Source of the DNA: Salinicola halimionae
GTDB lineage: Bacteria > Pseudomonadota > Gammaproteobacteria > Pseudomonadales > Halomonadaceae
Length of the DNA: 64,000 nt
Direction of reading: 5' to 3'
NCBI RefSeq assembly: GCF_003206065.1
Contig: NZ_PZJQ01000005.1
Coordinates: 712,761-776,760, forward strand
Notes under the pieces: model-generated
Databases searched by the model: none
What the model was told of the DNA's origin: nothing
Seen by the model: the letters and a program-made list of their open reading frames with translations, nothing else
Made by a program: the position numbers and the translations under genes
Shown: in pieces, positions 16,490 to 25,349 of the stretch
Position numbering within the stretch: position 1 is the stretch's first letter
How the letters are laid out: the number at the start of each line of letters is the position of its first letter

Positions 16490-17842
16490 TCATGCCATGG
16501 CGCGCCGGGGCTGGAACACGCGCTCGTCGGGGGCACCGAAGTCCTGGAAGGTGAAGCCGCGCTCCACCGGATAGACCTCGCGTCCGACAAGCTCTCGGAT
16601 GATGCAGGCGTTGCGGTAGCACGCCATGCCGAGATCCGGTGCGACCAGACCGTGGGTATGCAGCTCGGCGTTCTGGACGAAGATGTCGTCGTCGGTGCCG
16701 ATGCCGTAATAGCGGCCCACCGCATAGCGTCCGTTGCCGTCACGGCGGATCCGGTCCTCGATCGGGGCGAGGAAGGCCGGTGTCTGCGCCGCGTAGCCGG
16801 TGGCCAGGATCACGCCCTCCGTCTGGTGTTCGAAGTGCCGATCCTGCTCGGTGTGGGTGAAGGTCAGGTCGAAGCGGCGATGGGCGGCATCGAAGCGGCA
16901 GTTCTCGAGCTGGGCGCAGGTCAGCAGATGGGTATCCACTTTGCCCTGCAGGCTCTTGGTGTAGAGGCGGTCGTAGATGGTGTTGATCAGCTCGAGATTG
17001 ATGCCCTTGTAGAGCCCCTTCTGCTGGCGCATCAGCTCGTCCCGGGTCGCCTCGGGCAGGGCGTGGAAATAGTCGATGTAATCCGGCGAGGTCATTTCGA
17101 GGGTCAGCTTGCCGTACTCCAGCGGGAAGAAGCGCGGCGAGCGGGTGACCCAGCTCAGGGTATAGCCGTGGGTGTCGATCTCCTCGAGCAGGTCGAGATA
17201 GATCTCGGCGGCGCTCTGGCCGCTGCCGACGATGGTGATCGCCGACTTCGCCTGCAGCGCGGCCTTGTGATCGAGATAGCGGGAGGAGTGCACCACGCGC
17301 TCCGCCACCGGCTGGCAGCACGCCGGAATCATCGGCTCGTTGCCGGTGCCCAGTACCAGCCGGCGGGCACGATAGATGCAGTCGTTGTCCTGTAAATCGA
17401 CCCCGTTGTTGGAATGATGAGAGCGGGTATCGCGGCAGCGGATGCGATAGCACTGCTCGGCGTCGTCGTAGGAGATGCTCTGGACATCGCGATTGAAGCG
17501 CAGCGACTCGAGCTGCGTGGTGACCCACTGGCAGTACCGGTTGTACTCGCTGCGCAGCAGGAAGAAGTTCTCGCGGATGTAGAAGTTGTAGAGTCGCCCC
17601 TGGGATTTCAGATAGTTGAGAAAGCTGAAGCGGCTGGTCGGGTCGGCCAGCGTGACCAGGTCGGCCATGAACGGCGTCTGCAGGGTGGCGTCCTCGAGCA
17701 GCAGACCGGGATGCCAGTCGAAGCTGGAACGACGCTCGAGAAACAGGCCGTCGAGATCGTCGATGGGATCGGTCAGGCTGGCAAGGCCGAGATTGAACGG
17801 CCCCAGGCCGACGGCGATGAAGTCGTAGATGCGGCTCAGCAT
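16490..17842 (-). CDS. dfoA: L-lysine/diamine N-monooxygenase of siderophore synthesis
   Basis: The 450-residue flavoprotein hydroxylates the free amine of a diamine (cadaverine or putrescine) to feed hydroxamate formation. The FAD motif AVGLGPFNLGLASL is at residues ~10-24. The NADPH motif TIVGSGQSAAEIYLDLL is near 200-216, and the family C-terminal ATGY motif near 346. Overall it matches IucD/AlcA/DfoA in length and order. Its ATG lies inside the end of the decarboxylase gene (7-base overlap), so the two are translationally coupled. The synthetase gene follows after 52 bases. Confidence 0.92.
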   Translation of the reverse strand: MLSRIYDFIAVGLGPFNLGLASLTDPIDDLDGLFLERRSSFDWHPGLLLEDATLQTPFMADLVTLADPTSRFSFLNYLKSQGRLYNFYIRENFFLLRSEYNRYCQWVTTQLESLRFNRDVQSISYDDAEQCYRIRCRDTRSHHSNNGVDLQDNDCIYRARRLVLGTGNEPMIPACCQPVAERVVHSSRYLDHKAALQAKSAITIVGSGQSAAEIYLDLLEEIDTHGYTLSWVTRSPRFFPLEYGKLTLEMTSPDYIDYFHALPEATRDELMRQQKGLYKGINLELINTIYDRLYTKSLQGKVDTHLLTCAQLENCRFDAAHRRFDLTFTHTEQDRHFEHQTEGVILATGYAAQTPAFLAPIEDRIRRDGNGRYAVGRYYGIGTDDDIFVQNAELHTHGLVAPDLGMACYRNACIIRELVGREVYPVERGFTFQDFGAPDERVFQPRRAMA

Positions 17843-19404
17843 GATGGCGTGCTCCAGACGATTGGCGGACGCGACGACGAGACCAGGGCTTCACCGACCT
17901 GGACGATGTCCGAGATCAGGGCCATCAGGTCCTCGACGCGGGTCATCGGGTTGAGCAGTGTGAACTTGAGGTAGAAACGTCCGTCGACCCGAGTGCCGGC
18001 AATGACCGCCTCGCCGCGTCGCGACAGCGTCTGACGGATTTGCTGATTGAGCGCGTCGAGATCGACTTCGTTGTCGACGCCGTCAGGGCGGTAACGAAAC
18101 ACCAGCGTGCTAAGCGCCGGCGCCATCAGCACCTCGATATCGTCGATGTCGCGCATGGATCGATAAGTGGCGCGCGCCACTTCGATGACGTCGTCGAGAT
18201 AGCCGCCCAGGCGATCGGCGCCCATCGTGCGAAGGGTCATCCACAGTTTCAGCGCATCGAAGCGCCGGGTCGTCTGCAGGCTCTTGTTGACCAGATCCGG
18301 CGTGCCTTCCTCGGCCTGCTCGCGGGGGTTGAGATAGTCGGCGTGGTAGGTAACGTGTCGCAGCAGGCGGCGATCGCGAACCAGGCAGGCGCTGCAGCTC
18401 ACTGGCTGGAAGAAGGTCTTGTGGTAATCGATGCTGACCGAGTCCGCCTGCTCGATCCCGGCGAGCCAGTGCCGGTGACGGCGCGAGAGCAATAACCCGC
18501 CGCCGTAGGCCGCATCCACATGCAGCCAGATGCCGCGCTGGCGGCAGAGTTCGGCCATGGTGGGGATCGGATCGATGCTGCCGAAGTCCGTGGTGCCCGC
18601 GGTGGCGACGATCGCGAACGGGAGCAACCCTTTGTCGTCGCACTCTTTCAGCGCGACCTGAAGCGCGTCGATATCCATGCGCTTATCGGTATCGCTGGGC
18701 ACGGCGATCACGGCGTCGTAGCCCAACCCCAACAGCGCGGCCGCCTTCTGCACGCTGAAGTGGCTGACCTCGGAGGTGAGCACACGTAGCTGGCGGAAGT
18801 TCGTGGGGAGCCCGTGATGGCGATTGCCGGCGTGTCCGGGCATCGCTTCGCAGGCGCTGTCGCGGGCGATGCTCAACGCCATCAGGTTGGACTGGGTGCC
18901 GCCGCTGGTGAACACGCCGTCTGCATCCTCGCCGAGTCCGATGCGCGCCGCCGTCCAGTCGATCAGCTTCTGTTCGATCAGGGTCGCGCCGGCGCTCTGG
19001 TCCCAGGTTTCCACCGCCGTGTTGAGCGGCGTGGCGATCGCTTCGGCCAGGATCGACGGCAGCGTGATCGGGCAGTTGAGGTGCGCGACATAGCGTGGAT
19101 GGTGGAAGTACACGGCATGATCGAGATAGAGCCGCTGGATTTCCTCGAGGCTGGCGTCGAGATCGTTCAGGGGCCGGTCGAGATCGATCGCTTCGAAGGC
19201 GGGCTGCAGTTCGTGCGGGGCGATGCCACTCGAAGGGCCCTGCGCCCGGCGCAGCGTGCGCTGGACCCGCTCCACGCATTGCTGCATGCCATCACGGTAG
19301 GCATCCAGCGACTGCTCGCCGAACAGCGTCAGGGTTTCAGGCGAACCTGGTGGACGGGCCCGATGCAAGGGGATGGGCGTGGCGAATTCCATGTCATGTG
19401 GCAT
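17836..19404 (-). CDS. dfoJ: PLP-dependent diamine-forming decarboxylase (DfoJ/DesA-like)
   Basis: This 522-residue group II decarboxylase carries the PLP lysine in SIDYHKTFFQP (about K329), with VDAAYGGG and FTSGGTQSNLMAL upstream. It should decarboxylate lysine (or ornithine/2,4-diaminobutyrate) to the diamine used by the monooxygenase; which amino acid cannot be told from sequence. AGGAG sits eight bases before the ATG at 19404. A longer open frame to 19509 lacks support. It leads the three-gene biosynthetic operon. No obvious Fur box lies directly upstream, so transcription may come from the receptor gene or via the sigma factor. Confidence 0.88.
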   Translation of the reverse strand: MPHDMEFATPIPLHRARPPGSPETLTLFGEQSLDAYRDGMQQCVERVQRTLRRAQGPSSGIAPHELQPAFEAIDLDRPLNDLDASLEEIQRLYLDHAVYFHHPRYVAHLNCPITLPSILAEAIATPLNTAVETWDQSAGATLIEQKLIDWTAARIGLGEDADGVFTSGGTQSNLMALSIARDSACEAMPGHAGNRHHGLPTNFRQLRVLTSEVSHFSVQKAAALLGLGYDAVIAVPSDTDKRMDIDALQVALKECDDKGLLPFAIVATAGTTDFGSIDPIPTMAELCRQRGIWLHVDAAYGGGLLLSRRHRHWLAGIEQADSVSIDYHKTFFQPVSCSACLVRDRRLLRHVTYHADYLNPREQAEEGTPDLVNKSLQTTRRFDALKLWMTLRTMGADRLGGYLDDVIEVARATYRSMRDIDDIEVLMAPALSTLVFRYRPDGVDNEVDLDALNQQIRQTLSRRGEAVIAGTRVDGRFYLKFTLLNPMTRVEDLMALISDIVQVGEALVSSSRPPIVWSTPSC

Positions 19405-19628
19405 GACGTTTCTCCTGATTGCCTTCCTGATGCCTTTGGCAGTCCGTTGGTTTGTGACGGACCTTTTTGCAGACAAAGGCGCGGCCAATGCGACGCTGGG
19501 AGCGCGCATGTCGAAAGAGAGCGAAACGATGAGTGATGCGGTGTCGATGAGTGCCGGCCGCGTCCTGCAGCCGGCGATCGATTAGCTTTGGGGCACGCTA
19601 GAACGCGCCGTGCTAGAACGGGTTCGCG
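19405..19628. other. Gap between siderophore receptor and biosynthesis operon
   Basis: About 220 bases lie between the receptor stop and the decarboxylase start. I see no convincing Fur box or T-run terminator. Two near-copies of CTAGAACG occur at 19600-19635, next to the receptor end. Confidence 0.4.
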
Positions 19629-21788
19629 CTAGAACTGATAGGAAACGGTGGCGGTGACATTCCGCTCCGCCCCGAAATAGCAGTATTCGAGCGAGTTACA
19701 CGAGGCGACGTACTCCTTGTCGAGCAGGTTGCCTACGTTGACCCGGGCGTTGACGCCTTTTAGCCCGACCTGGCTCAGGTCGTAGCCCACGGCGGCATCC
19801 ACCAGGGTGTAGTCGGGGACTTTCTCGGTATTGGCCCGGTCGGCGTAGATATCGCCGTAGTACCGTACGCCGACGCCAACATCGAGCCCGTCGAGTGCGC
19901 CGTTGTCGAAGGCTCCGTTCTTGAAGGAATAGTGACCCCAGAGACTGGCCTGATGGCGCGGTGCATAGATGGCGTGGTTACCCTGCTCGCCGGGCACGTC
20001 GCTTTTTTCGTAGGTGATGTCGGTATAGCTGTAGCCGGCCTGCAACCGGAAGTTGTCGGTCAGGTAGGTGCGCGCCTGTAGCTCGACGCCCTGAGACTGG
20101 ATCTCGCCGACGGAGCGATAGTCGTCGGTGGGCTGCTCCTTGGTCGCGACGTTTTCCTGGTTGATCCGGAACAGCGACAAGGTGTAGAGATCGCGGCTTT
20201 CCGGCGGCTGATACTTGAGCCCGGTCTCCCACTGTTCGCCTTCCATCGGTTCCAGTAGATCGCCGTTACCGTCGACGAAGCTGGTCGGGGTGAAGGCGGT
20301 GTTGTAGCTCAAGTAGGGCGCGATCCCGTTATCGAAGCGATAGAGCACACCGGCGCGGCCGCTGAACTGGGTGTCGTCGAGGGTGCTTTCAGTATCGTTC
20401 AGATGGTCGGTGTTCTTGATATCGACCCAGTCGTAGCGGCCGCCGAGGGTGAGGCGCCAGCGATCGATCTCCATCTGATCCTGCAGATAGATGCCGGTCT
20501 GGGTGAGTTCATGGCGCTCGTCGTTGGTGACCCCAATCTCTCCGATCGGGCCGGCGCCGTAGCTGGGGTTGAAGGCGTCGATGCTGGGGAATGCGCCGGC
20601 GGTCCATTCCACATCGTTCTTGCGCTTCTGATAGTCCACGCCGACCAGCACGGTGTGATCGATGAAGCCACTCTTGAGCTTCGCTTCCACCTGGTTGTCG
20701 ACGGTCCAGGCGTCGAGGGATTCGCGGCCGCCGGAGTAATAGCGGTTCAGTTCGTTGGAGTCCGGCGACACCCAGCCGTAGCCGTAGACCTGATTCAGCT
20801 CGACGTCCGAGTTCAGGTAGCGCAGCTTCTGGCGGGCGGTAACGTTGTCGCTGAAGCGGTGCTCGAGGTCATAGCCGAACATGCGCTGCGTACGCTCGAA
20901 CTTGTCGTAGTCGTCTTCACCGTCGAAGAAATCATTGCTGATGTGGCGGCCGTTATGGCTGCTGACGGCTCCCTCATAGGGCACGCCGGAGTGGTAACCG
21001 CCTTCCGGATCCTTTTGCAGGTAGGCCATGAAGGTGACGGACGTGTCATCGGTTGCGTCCCAGGTGATCGACGGCGCGATGGCGTAGCGCTCTTCCTCGA
21101 TTGGCCCGAACTGGGTATCGCTCTTGCTGCCGATCCCGACCAGGCGATAAGCGACGCGGCTCTCGTCGTCCAGCGGCCCGGAAAAGTCGAACGCGGCGCT
21201 GCGCTGGCTGTTGGTACCGGTGCTGAAACGCAGCTCGTTGCGATCCTCGAACAGCGGCTTCTTGCTGGTCAACGCAACCAGGCCGCCGGGTGACGAGCGG
21301 CCGTAGAGCACCGACGCCGGCCCTTTGACGATTTCGACGTTATCCAGAAACCACGGGTCGATCACCATCGAGCTGTAGCCGTTGGCGTCGCCCATCACCT
21401 TGAGTCCGTCGAGATAGGTGTTGCTCAGGCTGCCGTCGGAGAAGCCCCGCATGACCAGGTAATCGTAGCGGTTCGAGGCCCCGACCTGATTGTTGTAGAC
21501 CCCGGGCGTGTACTGGGCGGCTTCGCGCAGCGTGCGCACGCCACGTTCGTCCATTTCCTCGCGATCGACATTGGAGACGGTCTGCGGGGTTTCGACGACG
21601 GGGGTCTCGGTCTTGGTGGCGGCAGACTGCCCGGTCACCGTGACCGTATCGAGGGAGGTTCCGCTGGCCGCCGTGCCGGCGGGTACCGAGGTGGATACCG
21701 TATCGTCACCCGTCTGCTGAGCCCAGACTGGAAACGACAGGCAAGCGCAGGCCAGTGCACTTACCGGGTAACGCAGAACATGATGCAT
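19629..21788 (-). CDS. TonB-dependent ferric-hydroxamate siderophore receptor
   Basis: The 719-residue outer-membrane receptor starts with a signal peptide ending near VWAQQ (residue ~25). The plug follows at ~45-190, with TLREAAQYTPGV and LVMRGFSDGSLSNTYLDGL, then VEIVKGPASVLYGRSSPGG. The beta-barrel ends in NVGNLLDKEYVASC, a YCYFGAERNV stretch and a C-terminal Phe, the FhuA/FoxA pattern with a Cys pair. There is no N-terminal signalling (STN) extension, so it is not a transducer for the FecI-like sigma. It most likely imports the Fe-loaded hydroxamate made by the neighbouring operon. A GGGGAG lies upstream of the ATG. Confidence 0.93.
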   Translation of the reverse strand: MHHVLRYPVSALACACLSFPVWAQQTGDDTVSTSVPAGTAASGTSLDTVTVTGQSAATKTETPVVETPQTVSNVDREEMDERGVRTLREAAQYTPGVYNNQVGASNRYDYLVMRGFSDGSLSNTYLDGLKVMGDANGYSSMVIDPWFLDNVEIVKGPASVLYGRSSPGGLVALTSKKPLFEDRNELRFSTGTNSQRSAAFDFSGPLDDESRVAYRLVGIGSKSDTQFGPIEEERYAIAPSITWDATDDTSVTFMAYLQKDPEGGYHSGVPYEGAVSSHNGRHISNDFFDGEDDYDKFERTQRMFGYDLEHRFSDNVTARQKLRYLNSDVELNQVYGYGWVSPDSNELNRYYSGGRESLDAWTVDNQVEAKLKSGFIDHTVLVGVDYQKRKNDVEWTAGAFPSIDAFNPSYGAGPIGEIGVTNDERHELTQTGIYLQDQMEIDRWRLTLGGRYDWVDIKNTDHLNDTESTLDDTQFSGRAGVLYRFDNGIAPYLSYNTAFTPTSFVDGNGDLLEPMEGEQWETGLKYQPPESRDLYTLSLFRINQENVATKEQPTDDYRSVGEIQSQGVELQARTYLTDNFRLQAGYSYTDITYEKSDVPGEQGNHAIYAPRHQASLWGHYSFKNGAFDNGALDGLDVGVGVRYYGDIYADRANTEKVPDYTLVDAAVGYDLSQVGLKGVNARVNVGNLLDKEYVASCNSLEYCYFGAERNVTATVSYQF

Positions 21789-21873
21789 GAATGACAGACT
21801 CCCCTTGAATGAAACTCGTTCTTATCCATGGATATTGCACAGGAGAAGACGCAGGGGAGCCGAATTTCTGAAC

Positions 21874-21892
21874 CGAAATGACAATTATTTTC
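21874..21892. promoter_or_regulatory. Candidate Fur box upstream of the siderophore receptor
   Basis: The site CGAAATGACAATTATTTTC agrees with the Fur consensus at 13 of 19 positions, including AATGA and AAT-ATT. It lies 86-104 bases upstream of the receptor start on the minus strand, within an AT-rich stretch in an otherwise GC-rich region. Confidence 0.6.
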
Positions 21893-22033
21893 AATAACTA
21901 GGCCCGGAAGCTACAACCGCGGCCGAGGGGCGGCGGTGAGTTGCCGGAGCGGAAAGTGGAGCGAGGAAAGGGGAACGGGGGAATGAAAGTGGAGAGGGAA
22001 AGCGGCGGACCATGAGCTGCCCGCCGGATTCGT

Positions 22034-22930
22034 CTACCAGGCAATGATCGCGATGATGACCAACGCGAATAGTGCCCACTTGATCGCGTAGTAGAGTGGC
22101 TTGTTGCGCTTTTTCAGCGCCTTGCCCTGACGGCGCACGGCATAGATGTATTTGAACGCTCGGTTGAGGCCGCCGGTATGGTCGTTTTCGTCGTTGGGCG
22201 AACTGGCCGCCGCCATGACCGTACGGCCAAAGAAATAGTTGAGGCTGCGCGCCCAGCCATACTTCATCGGCCGTTCGATGTCGCAGAACAGAATAATGCG
22301 ATTCTGATCCGACCCGTTCTCGGCACGATGTAGATAGGTCTCGTCGAACATCACTGCCTCGCCGTCGCGCCAGCTGTACTTCTCACCATCGACATCGATA
22401 TAGCAGCGGTCGTCGTTGGGCGTGATCAAGCCCAGGTGGTAGCGAAGCGAGCCGGCGTAAGGATCGCGATGCAACGTCAAGTGGCTGCCTGCCGGAAGCT
22501 CGGCGAACATCGCCGCCTTGACGTTGGGGATGCCGGCCAGTAGCCGGGTGGTCTGCGGGCAGAGCTGCTCGGCCGAGGCATGGCTTTCGCCGTACCACTT
22601 CAGATAGAAACGTTTCCAGCCGCGGCGGAAGAACGAATTGAAACCGGCGTCGTCGTAGCGCGACGAGGCCTTGATATGATCCTGCAGCGCCATCGCTTCA
22701 TCGCGGATCGTCTCCCAGTTGCCGGTCAGTCGTTCGAGTTCCGGATAACTCGCCAGATCGTGGTAGGGCCGGTCCTTGTCACGGCCGAACAGCGTCATCA
22801 GTGCGTTGATCGGCGCCATGAAAGTGGAATGGTCGGAGGCCTGACGCAGCGGCTTGTGGCGTACGCGACCGCGGTAGTGTGTGTAAAGCACACTAGCCAG
22901 AAAAAGCAGTATGAGAATCCATTTGATCAT
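22034..22930 (-). CDS. lpxO: Lipid A hydroxylase LpxO (Fe(II)/2-oxoglutarate dioxygenase)
   Basis: The 298-residue protein matches LpxO almost end to end. It has an N-terminal membrane anchor (residues 2-16), HYRGRVRHKPLRQASDHS, then FFRRGWKRFYLKWYG and AAMFAELPAGSHLTLHRDP. The dioxygenase core includes SLRYHLGLITPNDD, DGEKYSWRDGEAVMFDET and LHRAEN, and a C-terminal hydrophobic helix follows. It adds a 2-hydroxyl group to a lipid A acyl chain at the inner membrane. The ATG at 22930 is chosen because it begins the membrane helix; the longer frame adds a basic leader not found in the family. Confidence 0.95.
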   Translation of the reverse strand: MIKWILILLFLASVLYTHYRGRVRHKPLRQASDHSTFMAPINALMTLFGRDKDRPYHDLASYPELERLTGNWETIRDEAMALQDHIKASSRYDDAGFNSFFRRGWKRFYLKWYGESHASAEQLCPQTTRLLAGIPNVKAAMFAELPAGSHLTLHRDPYAGSLRYHLGLITPNDDRCYIDVDGEKYSWRDGEAVMFDETYLHRAENGSDQNRIILFCDIERPMKYGWARSLNYFFGRTVMAAASSPNDENDHTGGLNRAFKYIYAVRRQGKALKKRNKPLYYAIKWALFALVIIAIIAW

Positions 22931-23009
22931 TGGGGAAACGTTCCAGGGGCTAGCCAGTCGCGATCGCGGTCGATGCAATCGCATGTCGCGCAAATGATTT
23001 GCTGGCTTA

Positions 23010-23753
23010 CTATTTTCCCTGAATCATGATCAGCGTCAACAGATATTCATCGATTGTCGTAACGTGACCGGATAGACGGCTACCCGCCGGCCACTGTGAC
23101 GACAACGTCTTGAGCAGTTCGATGGTGACCGAGCCCTCGCGAGCGTCCCAGGCGATCAGTCGGGCGTTCGGAAAGTAGAAGCGCCGACGAACCAGCGGAT
23201 AGAGCGCCTTGAACAGGCTCTCCTTGAGCGAGAACACCAGCGTCACGAATTCCCCCTGTCTTTCGGCGGGTAATCGTTCGAACCAGGCCTGTTCCGATCC
23301 CACCAGAATCTGAGGGGCCAGCCGTTGTGCCCGCTCGGCGCTCATCACCACCTCGGCATCCAGCCCGACGCCGTGAAAGTCCGGGCGCCTGGCGACGACC
23401 GCTGCTGCCAGACCTCGGCTATGGGTGATCGAGCCGACGGTATCGGCTGGCCAGCCGGGAAGCTGTTCGGCGTCCTGCGCAGGTGTCGATGGCGAGCCCG
23501 TCAGCGCACCGATGGCGTGCCGAGCTGCAAGGCGCCCACCCACGAACTCCGCCCGCCGTTTGGCGGCGGCGGTTTTCAGGCGCTCGGGCGTCGGGAGATC
23601 CCAGGCATCGAGATCGGTTTCACATAAGGCGTGGGTGTCGAAGCGAAGGGCGCTAAAGCAGGCCTCGGGAAATGCGAGTTGCCAGGGCCACTCGCTCTTG
23701 GGCGAGTGGCAGCCGAATGGCAACGTTTCGAACGGCGGTCCGACTTCAGACAT
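23010..23753 (-). CDS. EntD-type 4'-phosphopantetheinyl transferase
   Basis: The 247-residue protein transfers phosphopantetheine from CoA to carrier proteins. The diagnostic motifs are GSITHSRGLAAAVVA, GVGLDAEVV (Mg binding) and FSLKESLFKALYP. An FVGGRLAARHAIGAL segment lies N-terminal. This EntD/PcpS subfamily usually serves siderophore or polyketide synthesis. No NRPS or PKS lies in the window and the hydroxamate operon does not need one, so its client is elsewhere, possibly fatty-acid ACP. The start is three bases after the stop of the upstream exported-protein gene, so they form an operon. Confidence 0.9.
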   Translation of the reverse strand: MSEVGPPFETLPFGCHSPKSEWPWQLAFPEACFSALRFDTHALCETDLDAWDLPTPERLKTAAAKRRAEFVGGRLAARHAIGALTGSPSTPAQDAEQLPGWPADTVGSITHSRGLAAAVVARRPDFHGVGLDAEVVMSAERAQRLAPQILVGSEQAWFERLPAERQGEFVTLVFSLKESLFKALYPLVRRRFYFPNARLIAWDAREGSVTIELLKTLSSQWPAGSRLSGHVTTIDEYLLTLIMIQGK

Positions 23754-23756
23754 CGA

Positions 23757-24365
23757 TCAACGATCGACCAGCACGGCGTTGAGCTCCACTGGCACCTCAT
23801 CGCCGATCTGCTGATAACCCATCAGCGACAGAATCGAACGCACGTTCTGATTCTGCATCAGCGCCTTGCCATCGAGCGATACCGGCTCGGCATTGCGCGC
23901 GCGCACCACATCCTCCGACTCGCGGGTGAAACGCACCGGCAGCTTCTCCTGACGCTGTTCGCCGTTCGAATCCGTGCGCAGGGTCAGTATCTCGACCGTC
24001 GACTGGCCCACCTTCAATGAATTGATTCGCTCCGGCGGCAGTTGCGTGACCACCGTCACCAGCGTGGTGTTGGTCAACGATGACATCCACGGAGGCAGGT
24101 CGCCCAGCCGATCGAGCACGTCCGTCTGATTGAGCCTCACGGGCAGCTTTAGCGTGCCGTCCGAGCTGATCTGGCCTTCCATGCGGCGCAGCGAGTGCTC
24201 GTGGGTAATCGACTCGCCGTCGCTGGTGATCTCCGTCACCGTCGCCGTGACTCGAGACTGATTGGGGTCGAGCTGCCACGCGGCCTGGGTCAGGCCGCAG
24301 AATGTCACCAGGCCCGCAGCCAAGCCGATGCCGGCAATCCGGCGAATGATCGTGTTCGATGACAT
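23757..24365 (-). CDS. Exported periplasmic protein, YceI-like fold suspected
   Basis: This 202-residue protein has a signal peptide (residues 1-28, cleavage near GLTQA-A). The mature part opens WQLDPNQSRVTATVTE, which recalls the beta-strand start of YceI-family lipocalin-like proteins; a central LKLPVRLNQTDV and a C-terminal VPVELNAVLV fit the same fold. The assignment is tentative. GGAGG lies six bases before the ATG. It is upstream of, and nearly contiguous with, the phosphopantetheinyl transferase gene. Confidence 0.6.
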   Translation of the reverse strand: MSSNTIIRRIAGIGLAAGLVTFCGLTQAAWQLDPNQSRVTATVTEITSDGESITHEHSLRRMEGQISSDGTLKLPVRLNQTDVLDRLGDLPPWMSSLTNTTLVTVVTQLPPERINSLKVGQSTVEILTLRTDSNGEQRQEKLPVRFTRESEDVVRARNAEPVSLDGKALMQNQNVRSILSLMGYQQIGDEVPVELNAVLVDR

Positions 24366-24449
24366 CGTGTCCTCCCTGGACGTTCATACCGTTCAACAGC
24401 GGCTGGCCTGTGCCGGCCGCTTTGGTTATCATACGGCTCCCGCGTTTCA

Positions 24450-24526
<77 letters not shown>

Positions 24527-24664
24527 TCCTCGAAGTCTCCCCATTGATAAGCAGTCCTTCGGCCAGGTAGCTGCCAGCTCGATGTTAGCCGCTCGACATG
24601 ATCCCGAACCTGTCGAACGCCTAGGTTATGACCTCAACAATGAGATGAAGGTGCATACCCGCCA

Positions 24665-25273
24665 TCAATCCGCATCCAATCGTGCCTTCAGGCCTGCGAC
24701 GGCAGTGCGTGCTACACCGAGTAACCGGGATTCGTCCATGCCTTCTCGCGCACTGGCTGAAAGCCCGGACATCGTGCTGGCCACGAAGTCGGTAACCGCC
24801 GATGCGCGCTCTGGATGGGTGCGGGCGATAAATTCGCGAAGTCGATAACGGCGCTGATTTGCCACCCGGCGTGCGTGAATGACGCTGGCGTCTCCGTCAT
24901 TGCCTCGGGCGGCTTCGAGAACAAGGCATCCCCGCTGTTCCGGATCTCGCACATAGGTTCTTGCGGCGCTCTCCAGCAATTCCGCCAGTGCATCCGCCGG
25001 CGCCCGGCCGGGTAGCAGGATCTCGTCCAGCGCGAGGGCCGATTGTGCGTAGCGCTCGATGACCTGTGCGAAAAACTCGGACTTGCTACCAAACGCCTTG
25101 TAGAAACTGGGCGGCTTCACACCGAGTGCGTCGGTCAGTGCCGCCAACCCCACAGTTTCATAACTGCCAGCATGAAATAGACGCTGGCCCGTATCCAGTG
25201 CGGTTTCCATGTCGAAGCCACGGGGACGGCCCCGGGACCTCGGCGCTGGTTCGGTATTTTCTTTAGTGTTCAC
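24665..25273 (-). CDS. bdcR: TetR-family repressor BdcR-like
   Basis: From the GTG at 25273 the protein has 202 residues. The helix-turn-helix lies in residues ~20-65 (GRPRGFDMETALDTGQRLF, LTDALGVKPPSFYKAFGSK). The C-terminal half, including VTDFVASTMSGLSASAREG, closely follows E. coli BdcR. AAGGA lies about ten bases before the GTG. Longer in-frame starts would cross the operator region and are rejected. It is divergent from bdcA and very likely represses it and itself through the inverted repeats between them. Confidence 0.85.
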   Translation of the reverse strand: MNTKENTEPAPRSRGRPRGFDMETALDTGQRLFHAGSYETVGLAALTDALGVKPPSFYKAFGSKSEFFAQVIERYAQSALALDEILLPGRAPADALAELLESAARTYVRDPEQRGCLVLEAARGNDGDASVIHARRVANQRRYRLREFIARTHPERASAVTDFVASTMSGLSASAREGMDESRLLGVARTAVAGLKARLDAD

Positions 25274-25315
25274 TATAAAAATCCTTGCGCATGCATTCCG
25301 CCTAATTTTATAGTG
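25264..25315. promoter_or_regulatory. bdcR/bdcA operator region
   Basis: An exact inverted repeat CACTATAAAA (25271-25280) and TTTTATAGTG (25306-25315) frames the divergent promoters. A second small palindrome TAGTG-TT-CACTA overlaps the left arm at 25264-25275. The arms also resemble -10 elements. These are probable BdcR binding sites. Confidence 0.65.
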
Positions 25316-25349
25316 ATTGCTATCAAATTTGCTACCCGAGGTGCTTCTC

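Noticed and set aside
16436-17395. 319-codon plus-strand ORF across the monooxygenase gene
   Set aside because: The opposite strand encodes clear FAD and NADPH motifs; this frame has none.
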